Origin: Mangrovimonas aestuarii
Lineage (GTDB): Bacteria; Bacteroidota; Bacteroidia; Flavobacteriales; Flavobacteriaceae
NCBI RefSeq assembly: GCF_028767185.1
Contig: NZ_JARACK010000008.1
Location: 90,344 to 154,343, forward strand
DNA: 64,000 bases
Reading direction: 5' to 3'
Below are positions 1-8,833 of this stretch, piece after piece; position 1 is the stretch's first letter; every line of letters starts with the position of its first letter. The notes beneath the pieces were generated by a model, which saw only the letters and a list, made by a program, of their open reading frames with translations, was not told the origin of the DNA and made no database searches. The position numbers and the translations under genes were made by a program.

Positions 1-1542
1 AACTTCAAGTCTGCCATCTCTATTGGCTATTTCCCAAGCAGTGTAGAATATAAGTCTTGCACGTTCTTCCATCAGGTCATATCTAATCTTATCAGGCGTA
101 TCTGTAGGTTGATGATAATCAGCATGGGTCCCATTGAAATAAAATATAACAGGAATATTATTCTTTGCGAAATTGTAATGATCAGATCGATAATAGAAAC
201 GATTAGGGTCGTTATCGTCATTATAGGTGTAATCGAAATCAATATTAGTGTATTGGTCGTTTATTTCTTCTGAAAGTTCATGTAATTCCGTACTTAATTT
301 GTTGGAACCAATCAGGTAAAGGTAATTTCTGCCACTATTTTCGTGCTTTGAATCTACGCGTCCAATCATATCTATATTTAAATCGGCAACGATGTCTTTT
401 AAAGGGATAATTGGATCGAAATCGGTATAATATTGCGATCCTAAAAGACCTTTTTCCTCACCGGTAACATGTAAAAATAAAATGGAACGTTTAGGCGTAT
501 GACCAGAATCTACCGCAGCTTTAAAAGCTTCTGCAATTTCCAATATAGAAACAGTACCAGATCCATCATCATCGGCTCCATTATAAACTTTACCGTTCTT
601 AACACCTTCATGGTCTAAATGGGCAGAAATAACCAATACTTCGTTGGGTTTTTCAGAACCCCTTATGAAAGCCAAAACATTTTCTGAAGTAAATGATTTA
701 GAATTGTTTTGGTAATTTAGCTCAAAATGTATTTTTAAGGTTTTACTTTTACTTTCTGTTTCAATATTTGGCAGCATTGCATTGGCAAGTTTGTCATCAA
801 TCATAAGATAATACATTTCAGATGCTTTACCTTTAATTGTCATATTACTTCTTGATTTTCCGTAAATGGAAACACTCCTTTTAAAGGATTCTGGATAATA
901 GAATAAAACAGCCTTTGCTCCCTTGGTGATGGCTGCTTCACGTTTAAAAGCAATTTCCTGATTGTATTTTGACCACTTTGAAGGCTTTTTGCTATTTGAT
1001 ATGACATAAGAACCGTCTACATTTTTAGGCTCTCCAGATTTTATTAAAACGACCTTACCGGTTACATCTAACCCATCATAACTTGAATAAGCATCGTCCT
1101 CTATACCATATCCGGCGTATATTATTTCATCACTAGAAAGATGTCCAGTTTCACTGGAAAGCAGTGATACAAAATCCTCTAACATGTTAAACGATTTTCC
1201 GTTTATAGATAGTTCGACCTCTGGGACTTCGACAATTTCTAAGGGCACTTCTTGAAAATAATCGTTTGGAGCAATAGGAGAGGGGATTCCCATAGAAACA
1301 TATTGGTTCCTAAGATATTCAACAGCTTTTTTCTGACCTGGTTGCCCTGTCTCTCTTCCTTCAAATTCATCTGAAGCATAGGTGTATAAAGCTTCCTTAA
1401 GTTCTTGTGATGTTATTGAATTAGCATAAGAAACAGGAGATATTCCTTGTTGTTCATTAGTTGCAGTTGTTTGTTTTTTTTGTGAACTACCACAGCTAAA
1501 CATTATAACCATTGCCCCTAATAGGATTGGTGCTTTTTTCAT
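1..1542 (-). CDS. M28 family zinc aminopeptidase, lipoprotein (3' end cut by window edge)
   Basis: The frame is open from the ATG at 1542 to the window edge (514 codons), so the C-terminus is missing. The N-terminus is a lipoprotein signal (MKKAPILLGA start, lipobox FSCG with Cys17), so the mature protein should be anchored in the cell envelope. A PA-like insert occupies roughly residues 100-230. The M28 metal-binding signature follows: HLDHEG, YNGADDDGSGT, GEEKGLLGS, NIDMIGR and a late HADYHQPTDTP. Together these fit a co-catalytic two-zinc exopeptidase that removes N-terminal amino acids. The gene is monocistronic as far as can be seen. The substrate cannot be told from sequence. Confidence 0.9.
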   Translation of the reverse strand, partial: MKKAPILLGAMVIMFSCGSSQKKQTTATNEQQGISPVSYANSITSQELKEALYTYASDEFEGRETGQPGQKKAVEYLRNQYVSMGIPSPIAPNDYFQEVPLEIVEVPEVELSINGKSFNMLEDFVSLLSSETGHLSSDEIIYAGYGIEDDAYSSYDGLDVTGKVVLIKSGEPKNVDGSYVISNSKKPSKWSKYNQEIAFKREAAITKGAKAVLFYYPESFKRSVSIYGKSRSNMTIKGKASEMYYLMIDDKLANAMLPNIETESKSKTLKIHFELNYQNNSKSFTSENVLAFIRGSEKPNEVLVISAHLDHEGVKNGKVYNGADDDGSGTVSILEIAEAFKAAVDSGHTPKRSILFLHVTGEEKGLLGSQYYTDFDPIIPLKDIVADLNIDMIGRVDSKHENSGRNYLYLIGSNKLSTELHELSEEINDQYTNIDFDYTYNDDNDPNRFYYRSDHYNFAKNNIPVIFYFNGTHADYHQPTDTPDKIRYDLMEERARLIFYTAWEIANRDGRLEV

Positions 1543-1632
1543 TTGATTTTTACTAAGATTTACTTCGGTATATATATTTTGTGTCGAAAATACAAAGGTG
1601 TTAAAAATTAACCTACAGGTTTTCGTATAACA

Positions 1633-2562
1633 TTATGCAGATATATTTTTTTTAGGTGATTTTTTGAATTGGGATTTCTGCTCTAAGCGCCATTCTTTCC
1701 TTAATTCATTAGAAATTTTTCCTGTTCCGTCATGTTTCCAGCCTGGTGGTTTCACAAAGTATTTTAATCTATTGAGTGTTGACGCTCTTGTAACAAATAC
1801 ATCTTTAAACATTGCAATCCATTCGTGAAAAGCAATTTTAATAGGATTGTATGTATTAATGTTTTGTGTAAGACCATAAACTACTTTTTCCTCTTCTAAC
1901 TCAGGCTGAAAAGTGCCAAATAGCTTATCCCAAATAATTAAAATGCCGGCATGATTTCTGTCTAAGTACAATGGATTGCTTCCATGATGTACCCTATGAT
2001 GGGAGGGAGTGTTCATTACAGCTTCAAACCATTTAGGCATTTTGTCGATAGCTTCAGTATGGATCCAAAACTGATAAAGTAAGCTAACTCCCATTTGAAA
2101 GATTATCATAGCAGGATGAAATCCAATTAAAGGTAACCATAACCAGAACACGAACGAAAAGAAACCACCAGACCAAGTTTGGCGTAAGGCAGTACTCAAA
2201 TTGTATTTTTGAGAGGAATGATGAACCACATGCGACGCCCAAAAAAAGCGACATTCATGGGAAATTCTATGAAACCAGTAATACGACAAATCATCAGCAA
2301 AAAATAGTAATATAAAACTCCACCAAGCTATTGGAAGGGTAAAAAGCCTGAAGTTCTCGTAAACCAATGTCAAGGCTATTATAACAATACCTTTACTAAG
2401 AAATCCTAAAAAAACATTTCCCAATCCCATAGCTATAGATGACAGGGCATCTTTAGTTTCGTAAGTTTTAATGTTTTGTTTATGAGTTACATATAGTTCA
2501 AGTGCCATTCCCAAAATAAAAAAAGGGATTGCATAGTGGATAAGATTTGGAAAATTAGGCAT
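1633..2562 (-). CDS. sterol desaturase / fatty acid hydroxylase family membrane protein
   Basis: This 309-residue integral membrane protein has four or more hydrophobic stretches. It carries the three histidine clusters of the di-iron hydroxylase superfamily: HRISH (98-102), HVVHH (111-115) and HHRVHH (188-193). Family members use O2 to hydroxylate or desaturate lipid substrates at the membrane. Bacterial members act on fatty acids, carotenoids or alkylglycerols, and the sequence does not say which applies here. The start ATG at 2562 directly abuts a 23-bp palindrome shared with the divergent menC promoter region, so regulation may be coupled. Confidence 0.88.
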   Translation of the reverse strand: MPNFPNLIHYAIPFFILGMALELYVTHKQNIKTYETKDALSSIAMGLGNVFLGFLSKGIVIIALTLVYENFRLFTLPIAWWSFILLFFADDLSYYWFHRISHECRFFWASHVVHHSSQKYNLSTALRQTWSGGFFSFVFWLWLPLIGFHPAMIIFQMGVSLLYQFWIHTEAIDKMPKWFEAVMNTPSHHRVHHGSNPLYLDRNHAGILIIWDKLFGTFQPELEEEKVVYGLTQNINTYNPIKIAFHEWIAMFKDVFVTRASTLNRLKYFVKPPGWKHDGTGKISNELRKEWRLEQKSQFKKSPKKNISA

Positions 2563-2585
2563 GTTGATATAAATTTTACATCAAC
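2563..2585. promoter_or_regulatory. 23-bp operator-like palindrome between divergent genes
   Basis: Half-sites GTTGATATAAA and TTTACATCAAC around a central T pair at 10 of 11 positions, with one A/C mismatch. The palindrome starts one base upstream of the sterol-desaturase ATG. It sits where the -33 region of the menC promoter would be, a typical place for a dimeric repressor. The regulator is unknown. Confidence 0.4.
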
Positions 2586-2605
2586 TAAATTACGACATTT
2601 TTAAG

Positions 2606-2613
2606 TACTTTTG
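2606..2613 (+). promoter_or_regulatory. Bacteroidota-type -7 element of the menC operon
   Basis: TACTTTTG matches the TAnnTTTG consensus of the Bacteroidota primary sigma factor. It ends 7 bases before the menC ATG at 2621, so the transcript would have almost no leader. No convincing -33 TTG was found at ideal spacing. Confidence 0.45.
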
Positions 2614-2620
2614 AAGTTAT

Positions 2621-3658
2621 ATGATATACGCAACCAACCATCAATATATCCTCAACTTTAAACAACCTGGAGGGACGTCACGAGGAGTGCTCAACACGAA
2701 AGAAACTTGGTTTTTATGTTTAGAAGGAGAAGACCGATTCGGAATAGGAGAAATAGGTCTTTTCAGGGGGTTATCGGCAGATGATAGACCGGATTTTGAA
2801 CAAACCCTTAATTGGGTATGTAACAATATAAATTGGGGATTGGATAATCTCTTAGAGGAACTGGGGGACTTTCCAAGTATTCGATTTGGTTTGGAAATGG
2901 CCTTTAAATCCTATTACAGTGATGATGTTTTCGAGTTATATCCGTCAAATTTTACTAAAGGAGCTGAACAAATTCCTATTAATGGTTTGATTTGGATGGG
3001 CGATGAAACCTTTATGCAAAAGCAAATAGAATCAAGAATAGCGGCAGGGTTTAATTGCATAAAAATGAAGATTGGAGCTATTGACTTTATAACAGAATTA
3101 AACCTATTAAAGTCAATTAGGGAATCTTTCACTAAGAACGATATTGAATTACGTGTTGACGCCAATGGGGCTTTTGATACTGATGAAGCAATGAAAAAGC
3201 TGGAGGCATTAGCAAAATTTGACCTTCATTCTATCGAACAACCAATTAAAGCTGGGCAACATGATGCTATGGCTAAACTTTGTGAGCAGACACCGTTACC
3301 TATTGCTTTAGATGAAGAGCTAATAGGGATAAGTGCTGTAACAAAAAAACAAGAACTCATACAAACCATTAATCCGCAATACATCATTTTAAAACCAAGC
3401 TTAGTTGGTGGTTTTAAGAGTAGCAAAGAATGGATTGATATCGCTGAACAGAATAATTGTGGGTGGTGGATAACTAGCGCCTTGGAAAGTAATGTTGGGC
3501 TTAATGCTATTGCACAATGGACATATACTTTAAACAATAAAATGCCACAGGGTTTGGGTACAGGTAGTTTATTTACAAATAATTTTGATAGCCCTTTAAC
3601 CGTTGAAAATGGAGGTTTAAAATATGATAAAACCCGAAACTGGACATTAGAATTATGA
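2621..3658 (+). CDS. menC: o-succinylbenzoate synthase (menaquinone biosynthesis)
   Basis: This is an enolase-superfamily enzyme of 345 residues that dehydrates SHCHC to o-succinylbenzoate, the fourth dedicated step of menaquinone synthesis. The catalytic lysine motif KMK lies at 148-150. Metal ligands are at Asp180 (DANGAFD), Glu206 (SIEQP) and Asp231 (ALDEE), and a second lysine is at about 258 (ILKPS). The stop overlaps the next start by four bases (ATGA), which indicates translational coupling to the CPBP protease and then menE. It begins a menC-CPBP-menE operon about 18 kb away from the other men genes. Confidence 0.94.
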   Translation: MIYATNHQYILNFKQPGGTSRGVLNTKETWFLCLEGEDRFGIGEIGLFRGLSADDRPDFEQTLNWVCNNINWGLDNLLEELGDFPSIRFGLEMAFKSYYSDDVFELYPSNFTKGAEQIPINGLIWMGDETFMQKQIESRIAAGFNCIKMKIGAIDFITELNLLKSIRESFTKNDIELRVDANGAFDTDEAMKKLEALAKFDLHSIEQPIKAGQHDAMAKLCEQTPLPIALDEELIGISAVTKKQELIQTINPQYIILKPSLVGGFKSSKEWIDIAEQNNCGWWITSALESNVGLNAIAQWTYTLNNKMPQGLGTGSLFTNNFDSPLTVENGGLKYDKTRNWTLEL

Positions 3659-4626
3659 TAAATTATATACAGCAAGCTTATAAGGGAGAAAATAAAGCAT
3701 GGATGGTTGGGCTCACCATTTTTTTGGTAGCAGGATTGTTTATAGGAAATTTAATATTCTTTATTTTTTGGGGAGGAGATATTGATGTCGCCGAAGAGCA
3801 GCGCAAACTTTTGGAAATGATTCCTAGTAAAAACTTTTGGTTGGCAGCTAATCTGCTTCCTTTCGCTTTTTTGCTGGCCTTACTTTTTCTTTTGGTTAAA
3901 TATCTTCATATGCGCAGTATTAGGTCGCTTACAACTTCACGTTCAAAGGTTGATTGGGGAAGAGTAGCTTTTTCTTTTAGTTTGATAGTTCTAATAACAT
4001 TGATAACTTTTGCAATAGGTTATTTTGCAGACCCAGCATCGGTAGAATTGCAGTTTGATGCTCCTAAATTTATTGTTTTAATGGTTGTTAGCCTCCTGCT
4101 ATTTCCTTTACAAATTGGTTTAGAAGAGTATCTATTCAGAGGGTATTTAATGCAACAAATAGGGATAATTGTAAAAAATAGATGGTTTCCTTTAATAGTA
4201 ACATCGGTTATGTTTGGTGTGTTTCATGGAGCTAATCCAGAAGTAGCCGAAATGGGAGCAATAACCATGGTATTTTATATAGGTACGGGTCTTCTTCTTG
4301 GTATTATGACCTTAATGGATGAAGGATTGGAATTGGCTTTGGGATTCCATTTTGGAAATAACTTAATGGCCGCGATTTTAGTTACTGCTAATTGGTCTGC
4401 ATTACAAACCGATGCTGTTTTCAGATATACTGCTGAGAAAGCAGATAACTCTATGTTTGAGATTGTATTACCTGTCTTGGTGTTGTATCCTATAATTTTA
4501 TTAATCCTTGCAAAAAAATACAATTGGAGCAATTGGAAAGAGAAACTTACAGGACGTATCACTCTACCAGAAACAGAAGATGTTTCGACGGTCGGGGAAG
4601 AAAATAAAGTTATCAATAATTTATAA
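3655..4626 (+). CDS. CPBP family intramembrane glutamic endopeptidase
   Basis: This 323-residue polytopic membrane protein carries the Abi/CPBP (Rce1-like) motifs: EE-x3-R at 157-162 (EEYLFRG), FGVFH at 187-191 and a later HFGNN. Family members cleave within membranes or process CAAX-like substrates, and in bacteria several protect against bacteriocins. The start overlaps the menC stop by four bases, and the 3' end overlaps the menE reading frame by up to 47 bases. It is thus embedded in a menaquinone operon. A role in quinone metabolism is not implied by the family, and co-expression may simply be historical. Confidence 0.87.
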   Translation: MINYIQQAYKGENKAWMVGLTIFLVAGLFIGNLIFFIFWGGDIDVAEEQRKLLEMIPSKNFWLAANLLPFAFLLALLFLLVKYLHMRSIRSLTTSRSKVDWGRVAFSFSLIVLITLITFAIGYFADPASVELQFDAPKFIVLMVVSLLLFPLQIGLEEYLFRGYLMQQIGIIVKNRWFPLIVTSVMFGVFHGANPEVAEMGAITMVFYIGTGLLLGIMTLMDEGLELALGFHFGNNLMAAILVTANWSALQTDAVFRYTAEKADNSMFEIVLPVLVLYPIILLILAKKYNWSNWKEKLTGRITLPETEDVSTVGEENKVINNL

Positions 4627-5689
4627 TGCTGTGGATGAAAAGCCTAACTTCAATCTTGTACATCCTTTATTTAAATTAAATGGATTAGCATATTCTTTAG
4701 AAAGCTTAAAGTCTTTGGCTTATTACTTAGTTAAAGAAGGATTGGACTATGAAAAATCTATAGGAGACTTTCTTTTAAACTGGTTGGATGATAATGAAAT
4801 GATTAAACTTCAAACTTCAGGATCCACAGGAATATCAAAGTCTGTTAAAATTAGCAAACAGGCCATGGTAAATTCTGCATTGGCTACTGGAGCTTATTTT
4901 AAACTTAATTCAAGTGATACAGCACTTTTGTGTTTGCCTGCTCAATATATAGCTGGAAAAATGATGTTGGTGAGAGCTATGGTTTTGGGTTTAGAGATAG
5001 ACATAATAGAGCCTAGTTCTAACATTGAACTATTTAGACAGTATGATTTTGTAGCTATGGTACCGCTCCAGGTTCAAAATTCCTTGCCTGCTTTAAGTTA
5101 TATCAAAACATTGATTGTTGGTGGTATAGCTGTAGATAAATCATTAAAAGAGCAATTACAGAACGTTGATACAAAAGTTTTTGAAACCTATGGCATGACC
5201 GAAACAGTAAGTCATATTGCAGTGAAACCCATAAACCATCAATCATTATCTCATTTTGATATTTTACCTGATATTACTATAGAAACAGATGAGAGAGGAT
5301 GCCTTGTTATAATAGCACCCAAAATTTCAAAAGAACCAATTGTTACCAACGATATTGTAAAGATTCAAGATAAGGTAAAATTTGAATGGCTTGGACGATT
5401 TGATAATGTTATTAATTCTGGTGGGGTAAAGTTGTTTCCTGAACAAATCGAAGCACATCTCGAGGGAAAAATACAACAACGTTTTTTTATTGCTTCACAA
5501 TTTGATTCTAAATTAGGGGAGTGTTTAATCTTGATTGTAGAGGGAGAGTCTTATAATTTACCAGATAACATCTTTGAGGATTTGGTTAAATACGCTATTC
5601 CTAAAAAAGTTTTTTTTGTCCCTCATTTTATCGAGACAGTTAGTGGCAAAGTTCAGCGACATAAAACAATAGCTCTATTAGAAGATTAA
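4580..5689 (+). CDS. menE: o-succinylbenzoate-CoA ligase (AMP-binding)
   Basis: This acyl-adenylate-forming enzyme activates o-succinylbenzoate to its CoA thioester. The ATP-binding motif TSGSTG lies at residues 79-84, the adenylation motif ETYGMTE in the middle, and a C-terminal GRFDNVINSGG hinge followed by a KVQRHK-type catalytic lysine region. At about 369 residues it is shorter than the roughly 450-residue Bacillus enzyme but looks complete at the motifs. The start is uncertain. ATG 4580 overlaps the upstream gene by 47 bases; GTG 4631, just after the upstream stop, would give an N-terminus closer to the expected length. Confidence 0.9.
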   Translation: MFRRSGKKIKLSIIYNAVDEKPNFNLVHPLFKLNGLAYSLESLKSLAYYLVKEGLDYEKSIGDFLLNWLDDNEMIKLQTSGSTGISKSVKISKQAMVNSALATGAYFKLNSSDTALLCLPAQYIAGKMMLVRAMVLGLEIDIIEPSSNIELFRQYDFVAMVPLQVQNSLPALSYIKTLIVGGIAVDKSLKEQLQNVDTKVFETYGMTETVSHIAVKPINHQSLSHFDILPDITIETDERGCLVIIAPKISKEPIVTNDIVKIQDKVKFEWLGRFDNVINSGGVKLFPEQIEAHLEGKIQQRFFIASQFDSKLGECLILIVEGESYNLPDNIFEDLVKYAIPKKVFFVPHFIETVSGKVQRHKTIALLED

Positions 5690-5776
5690 TTTTCAATCTT
5701 AGGCTGTTCTAAGCGATCGTTTTGTGAAAAACTTTTGTAAATTAGTGAATCACTTCATTCACCAAAAAACTATACT

Positions 5777-6040
5777 ATGGGCTTAATTTCAGAAAATGTA
5801 ATTCCTGGTGATCACGGGAAAATATTTGGTACAGACGCTAAAACAGCAGAACAATTTGAAGTTTTAAAGAAAGCTGTAATGCGTGTAGATGGAGTTATCG
5901 ATGTACAAATTGTACAAGGTACTGACCCCTACGAAATAGTAATTAGAACCAATAAATTGGTTAGCGTTATAGATGTTGAAAATGCTGTAAAGCATGTTGG
6001 GATGCATGCTATTCCTAAAGGCTGGTTTATTTGGCAATAA
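5777..6040 (+). CDS. small conserved protein with HMA-like fold, lacking the CxxC motif
   Basis: This 87-residue protein has a pattern resembling heavy-metal-associated ferredoxin folds (a helix around FEVLKKAVMRVDGVIDVQIV, then a strand, then VENAVKHVG). The metal-binding CxxC is absent, so copper carriage is unlikely. It ends in the conserved-looking PKGWFIWQ. A small hairpin (GTGAAT/ATTCAC, 5745-5762) sits just before the ATG. The gene is a single unit converging on the DUF4242 gene 19 bases away. Its function is unknown. Confidence 0.7.
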   Translation: MGLISENVIPGDHGKIFGTDAKTAEQFEVLKKAVMRVDGVIDVQIVQGTDPYEIVIRTNKLVSVIDVENAVKHVGMHAIPKGWFIWQ

Positions 6041-6059
6041 TCTGTTCTTGAGTTTAATC

Positions 6060-6332
6060 CTATTCTGAAGTTGTCGGATCGATAATAGTAGCTATTTTAC
6101 TAATTGAGTTAACAGGGAATCCACCTTGTTTTGCATGTTCTATAATCATATCCTTGTTTGGTGAAATGTATACACAATATATTTTATTATCAGCAACATA
6201 ACTTTGTATCCACTGAATTTCTGGGCCCATTTCACGAAGAACATTACAGGAGGTTTGAGAAATAGCTTTTAGTTGTGCAGCAGTAGATTTACCAACATCT
6301 GGTATATCTCGCTCAATAACATATTTAGGCAT
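6060..6332 (-). CDS. DUF4242 domain-containing protein
   Basis: This 90-residue protein begins MPKYVIERDIP, with the motif series YVIERDIPDVG, IQWIQSYVADNKIYCVY and AKQGGFPVN that is typical of DUF4242. This is a dimeric ferredoxin-like family whose characterised Streptomyces member binds nickel. The length is normal for the family and no signal peptide is seen, so it is probably cytoplasmic. The role in this organism is unknown. Confidence 0.82.
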   Translation of the reverse strand: MPKYVIERDIPDVGKSTAAQLKAISQTSCNVLREMGPEIQWIQSYVADNKIYCVYISPNKDMIIEHAKQGGFPVNSISKIATIIDPTTSE

Positions 6333-6465
6333 GATGTAAAATGTATATAGTCCTACTCATATGGCTTTTCGGTTACGCCCCGTTTTTTGAATGGGTTCTG
6401 GACTCCATTTGTACTTAAATAAGGCTTTTTTAAGAGTAACTAATTTACAAATAAAATGCTGTTAT

Positions 6466-7758
6466 TTAGTGGTTTTTGGTTTTGAAATGCAAGTTTGAAA
6501 ATGCTATAAATTGTTCCCAATCGTAATATGTTACATCATGTTCTCCTTTACGGATATGGAAGCCTATAGTATTGCGAATTGGGCTGTGTAATGAAGGAGC
6601 AATCGGTGAGTCCAGTCCCTTTTTACCAAAAAGTCTATATACTGGTGTTGCGTAATATGCAGATAAATATTCTCCTTCAGGATCTGCCCATTCATCTTCA
6701 CTGGCGCCAGAAAGATATAATGGACGTGGAGCTATTAAGCTTATCAACATGTGCTGATCAATGGGTAGTTCGAATTCATTGTTTTTGTACTGTTTAAAGT
6801 TGTCGCAGAACCAATGTGGGAAACGTCGATTAATATCTTTAATAGTTTCTCCATGCTGGCGTCGAAATAATGCTGCACCACCACAACCAGAACCATTGGC
6901 AATACACATTGCAAAACGTTGGTCTTGTGCAGCCGTCCAAAGGGCGGTTTTTCCGAGACGCGAATGGCCTACAAGTATGACTTTTTTGCTGTCTATATCA
7001 GAATCAGTTTCAAAGTAATCCATCACTTTGCTTAAACCCCAGGACCATGCTGAAATTGCACCCCATTGAGATGCATCTGGTTTACTTTGACCATTAGCAT
7101 ATAGTAATGAATGGATTCCATTACTAAAATCATCAAAATCTGGATCAATATCGTTATAGCATAATGTAGCCAATCCATAGCCTGCCTCAAGAAGTCGCTT
7201 AACAGGCCAACGATAATTACGAGCACCACGGGCAACTTCGTTGGAGGTATTGTTTTTTATATTCAAACTGGATTTGTTCTTTACCCATGTTGTAGTAAGT
7301 ATGATTTCTGGGTCATTAAGAATGGTATGATTTCCATAATAATTATACCCAAGAAAAATGGGTGCTTTTGGATTGTTTTTAGGTAAATAAATCAATAGAT
7401 AGGCTGTAAGGGTCTTACCATTGTTTTTAAAATGTAATGCTATTTGTTTTCTCGTGGCTAAATCATTTAGAGCTGAGTTTGATTCTTCTATGGTTACTTG
7501 TGAAGAAATGCCTATGTCATATGGGACAGCACCATAAATAGTCTCTTCGAACATGGAGAGGATTTCTGGACGTCTTTTAGTAATCCACTGCTCTTTAGTT
7601 TTAATAGGTGTACCATCAAAATATTCTAAGGTTTTTGGTAATTCTTTCCCCAAGGCTCTATAAGTTTTATGGTGTTTAGAGCTTTGACTTAATGCTATTC
7701 CGGTTATCAATGCTATTAAGACTATAATCGTAATATGTTTCTTTGACTTAATAACCAT
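6466..7758 (-). CDS. CE15-type glucuronoyl esterase / secreted alpha-beta hydrolase
   Basis: This 430-residue protein has a hydrophobic N-terminal signal (residues 8-24). The alpha/beta-hydrolase nucleophile motif GHSRLGK places Ser266, the oxyanion/substrate segment NGSGCGGAALFRR is at about 288-300, an acidic residue sits in the EDEWADPEGE loop near 355-363, and the catalytic His is at 408 in GEHDVTYYDW. These are features of carbohydrate esterase family 15, which cleaves ester links between lignin alcohols and glucuronic acid on xylan. The enzyme probably acts in the periplasm or outside the cell. No SusC/SusD or other polysaccharide-utilisation genes are adjacent. An acetylxylan-esterase-like activity is the main alternative. 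Confidence 0.82.
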   Translation of the reverse strand: MVIKSKKHITIIVLIALITGIALSQSSKHHKTYRALGKELPKTLEYFDGTPIKTKEQWITKRRPEILSMFEETIYGAVPYDIGISSQVTIEESNSALNDLATRKQIALHFKNNGKTLTAYLLIYLPKNNPKAPIFLGYNYYGNHTILNDPEIILTTTWVKNKSSLNIKNNTSNEVARGARNYRWPVKRLLEAGYGLATLCYNDIDPDFDDFSNGIHSLLYANGQSKPDASQWGAISAWSWGLSKVMDYFETDSDIDSKKVILVGHSRLGKTALWTAAQDQRFAMCIANGSGCGGAALFRRQHGETIKDINRRFPHWFCDNFKQYKNNEFELPIDQHMLISLIAPRPLYLSGASEDEWADPEGEYLSAYYATPVYRLFGKKGLDSPIAPSLHSPIRNTIGFHIRKGEHDVTYYDWEQFIAFSNLHFKTKNH

Positions 7759-7983
7759 AATGGATAAATAATTTGTAATATCTTATCATTAAATTAACTA
7801 ATTGAACCTTGAGTATGAAGTATTTTGGTTAAATGGTGGGATATATTCGATTAGTAAAATTTGATTTATTATATAGTGTAATGGGATATGAATGTTTTGT
7901 ACAGCCCATTTAGAAATATTATTCGAGAATACTATTTGGATTATATAATCAATTGTTGAATAAACAGATAAAATCATAGAGTT

Positions 7984-8745
7984 ATGAGTAACAGTAAAAT
8001 AGTAATGATAACAGGAGGGAGCCGTGGATTAGGAAAGGACATGGCGCTTTCAATTGCAAAAAAGGGTTTAGATATTGTTATAACCTATAATAGTAATGAT
8101 GATATGGCTAATAGAGTGGTAAAGCAAATTGAGGATTTAGGGCAAAAAGCAATAGCGTTACAATTGGATGTAAGTGATTCCGGTAACTTTCCAATGTTTT
8201 TTGAAAAACTTCAGAAAGAAATAAAGGATAAATTTGGTACAGATAATATAGATTACTTAATAAATAATGCTGGAACGGGAGTACATTGTAATTTCTTAGA
8301 AACAACAGAAAACCAATTAGACATTATGTATAACATTCATTTAAGAGGTGTGTATTTATTTACGCAAGCAGCCTTAAAAATCATGAATGACGGTGGAGGA
8401 ATTGTTAATGTTTCTAGTGGTTTAACGCGCTTTGCTATTGAAGGATATTCGGCATATGCTGTTATGAAGGGTGCAATTGAAACCTTAACTAAATATCAAG
8501 CAAAAGAGTTGGGAAATAGAAAAATACGAGCCAATGTGATTGCTCCGGGAGCCATTGAAACAGATTTTGGAGGAGGTGCCGTTCGTGATAATGAACAGTT
8601 GAATACTTTTATTGCTTCCAATACGGCTCTTGGGCGTGTAGGATTACCAGGTGATATTGGTAGTGTTGTTGCATTTTTGTGTACGGACGATGCCAAATGG
8701 ATAAATGCTCAGCGAATAGAAGTATCAGGCGGGCAAATGATATAA
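7984..8745 (+). CDS. SDR family NAD(P)-dependent oxidoreductase
   Basis: This is a classical short-chain dehydrogenase of 253 residues. It has the dinucleotide-binding motif TGGSRGLG (10-17), NNAG (about 93), a VSSG catalytic serine region, YAVMK as the YxxxK pair and a C-terminal VSGGQMI. The first strand is followed by Arg in GGSRG, which leans to NADPH use (inference). The ATG at 7984 follows a 225-base divergent spacer shared with the esterase gene. The substrate cannot be predicted. A bidirectional terminator follows. Confidence 0.88.
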   Translation: MSNSKIVMITGGSRGLGKDMALSIAKKGLDIVITYNSNDDMANRVVKQIEDLGQKAIALQLDVSDSGNFPMFFEKLQKEIKDKFGTDNIDYLINNAGTGVHCNFLETTENQLDIMYNIHLRGVYLFTQAALKIMNDGGGIVNVSSGLTRFAIEGYSAYAVMKGAIETLTKYQAKELGNRKIRANVIAPGAIETDFGGGAVRDNEQLNTFIASNTALGRVGLPGDIGSVVAFLCTDDAKWINAQRIEVSGGQMI

Positions 8746-8770
8746 AATGAAAGGTAAATTAATATAGATA

Positions 8771-8803
8771 AAAAAGCTGCTTAGGTAGCTTCTTTTTTTT
8801 TTT
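8771..8803. terminator. bidirectional intrinsic terminator
   Basis: The stem AGCTGC/GTAGCT (one G-T pair) around a TTAG loop is followed by a run of T on the plus strand and preceded by A on the same strand. It can therefore stop both the SDR transcript and the convergent serine ammonia-lyase transcript. Confidence 0.75.
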
Positions 8804-8833
8804 GTATTAAGCTACATCTCCTTTATTATAATT

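Noticed and set aside
5777..6040. Copper chaperone (CopZ-like)
   Set aside because: The fold pattern is similar but the metal-binding CxxC is missing.
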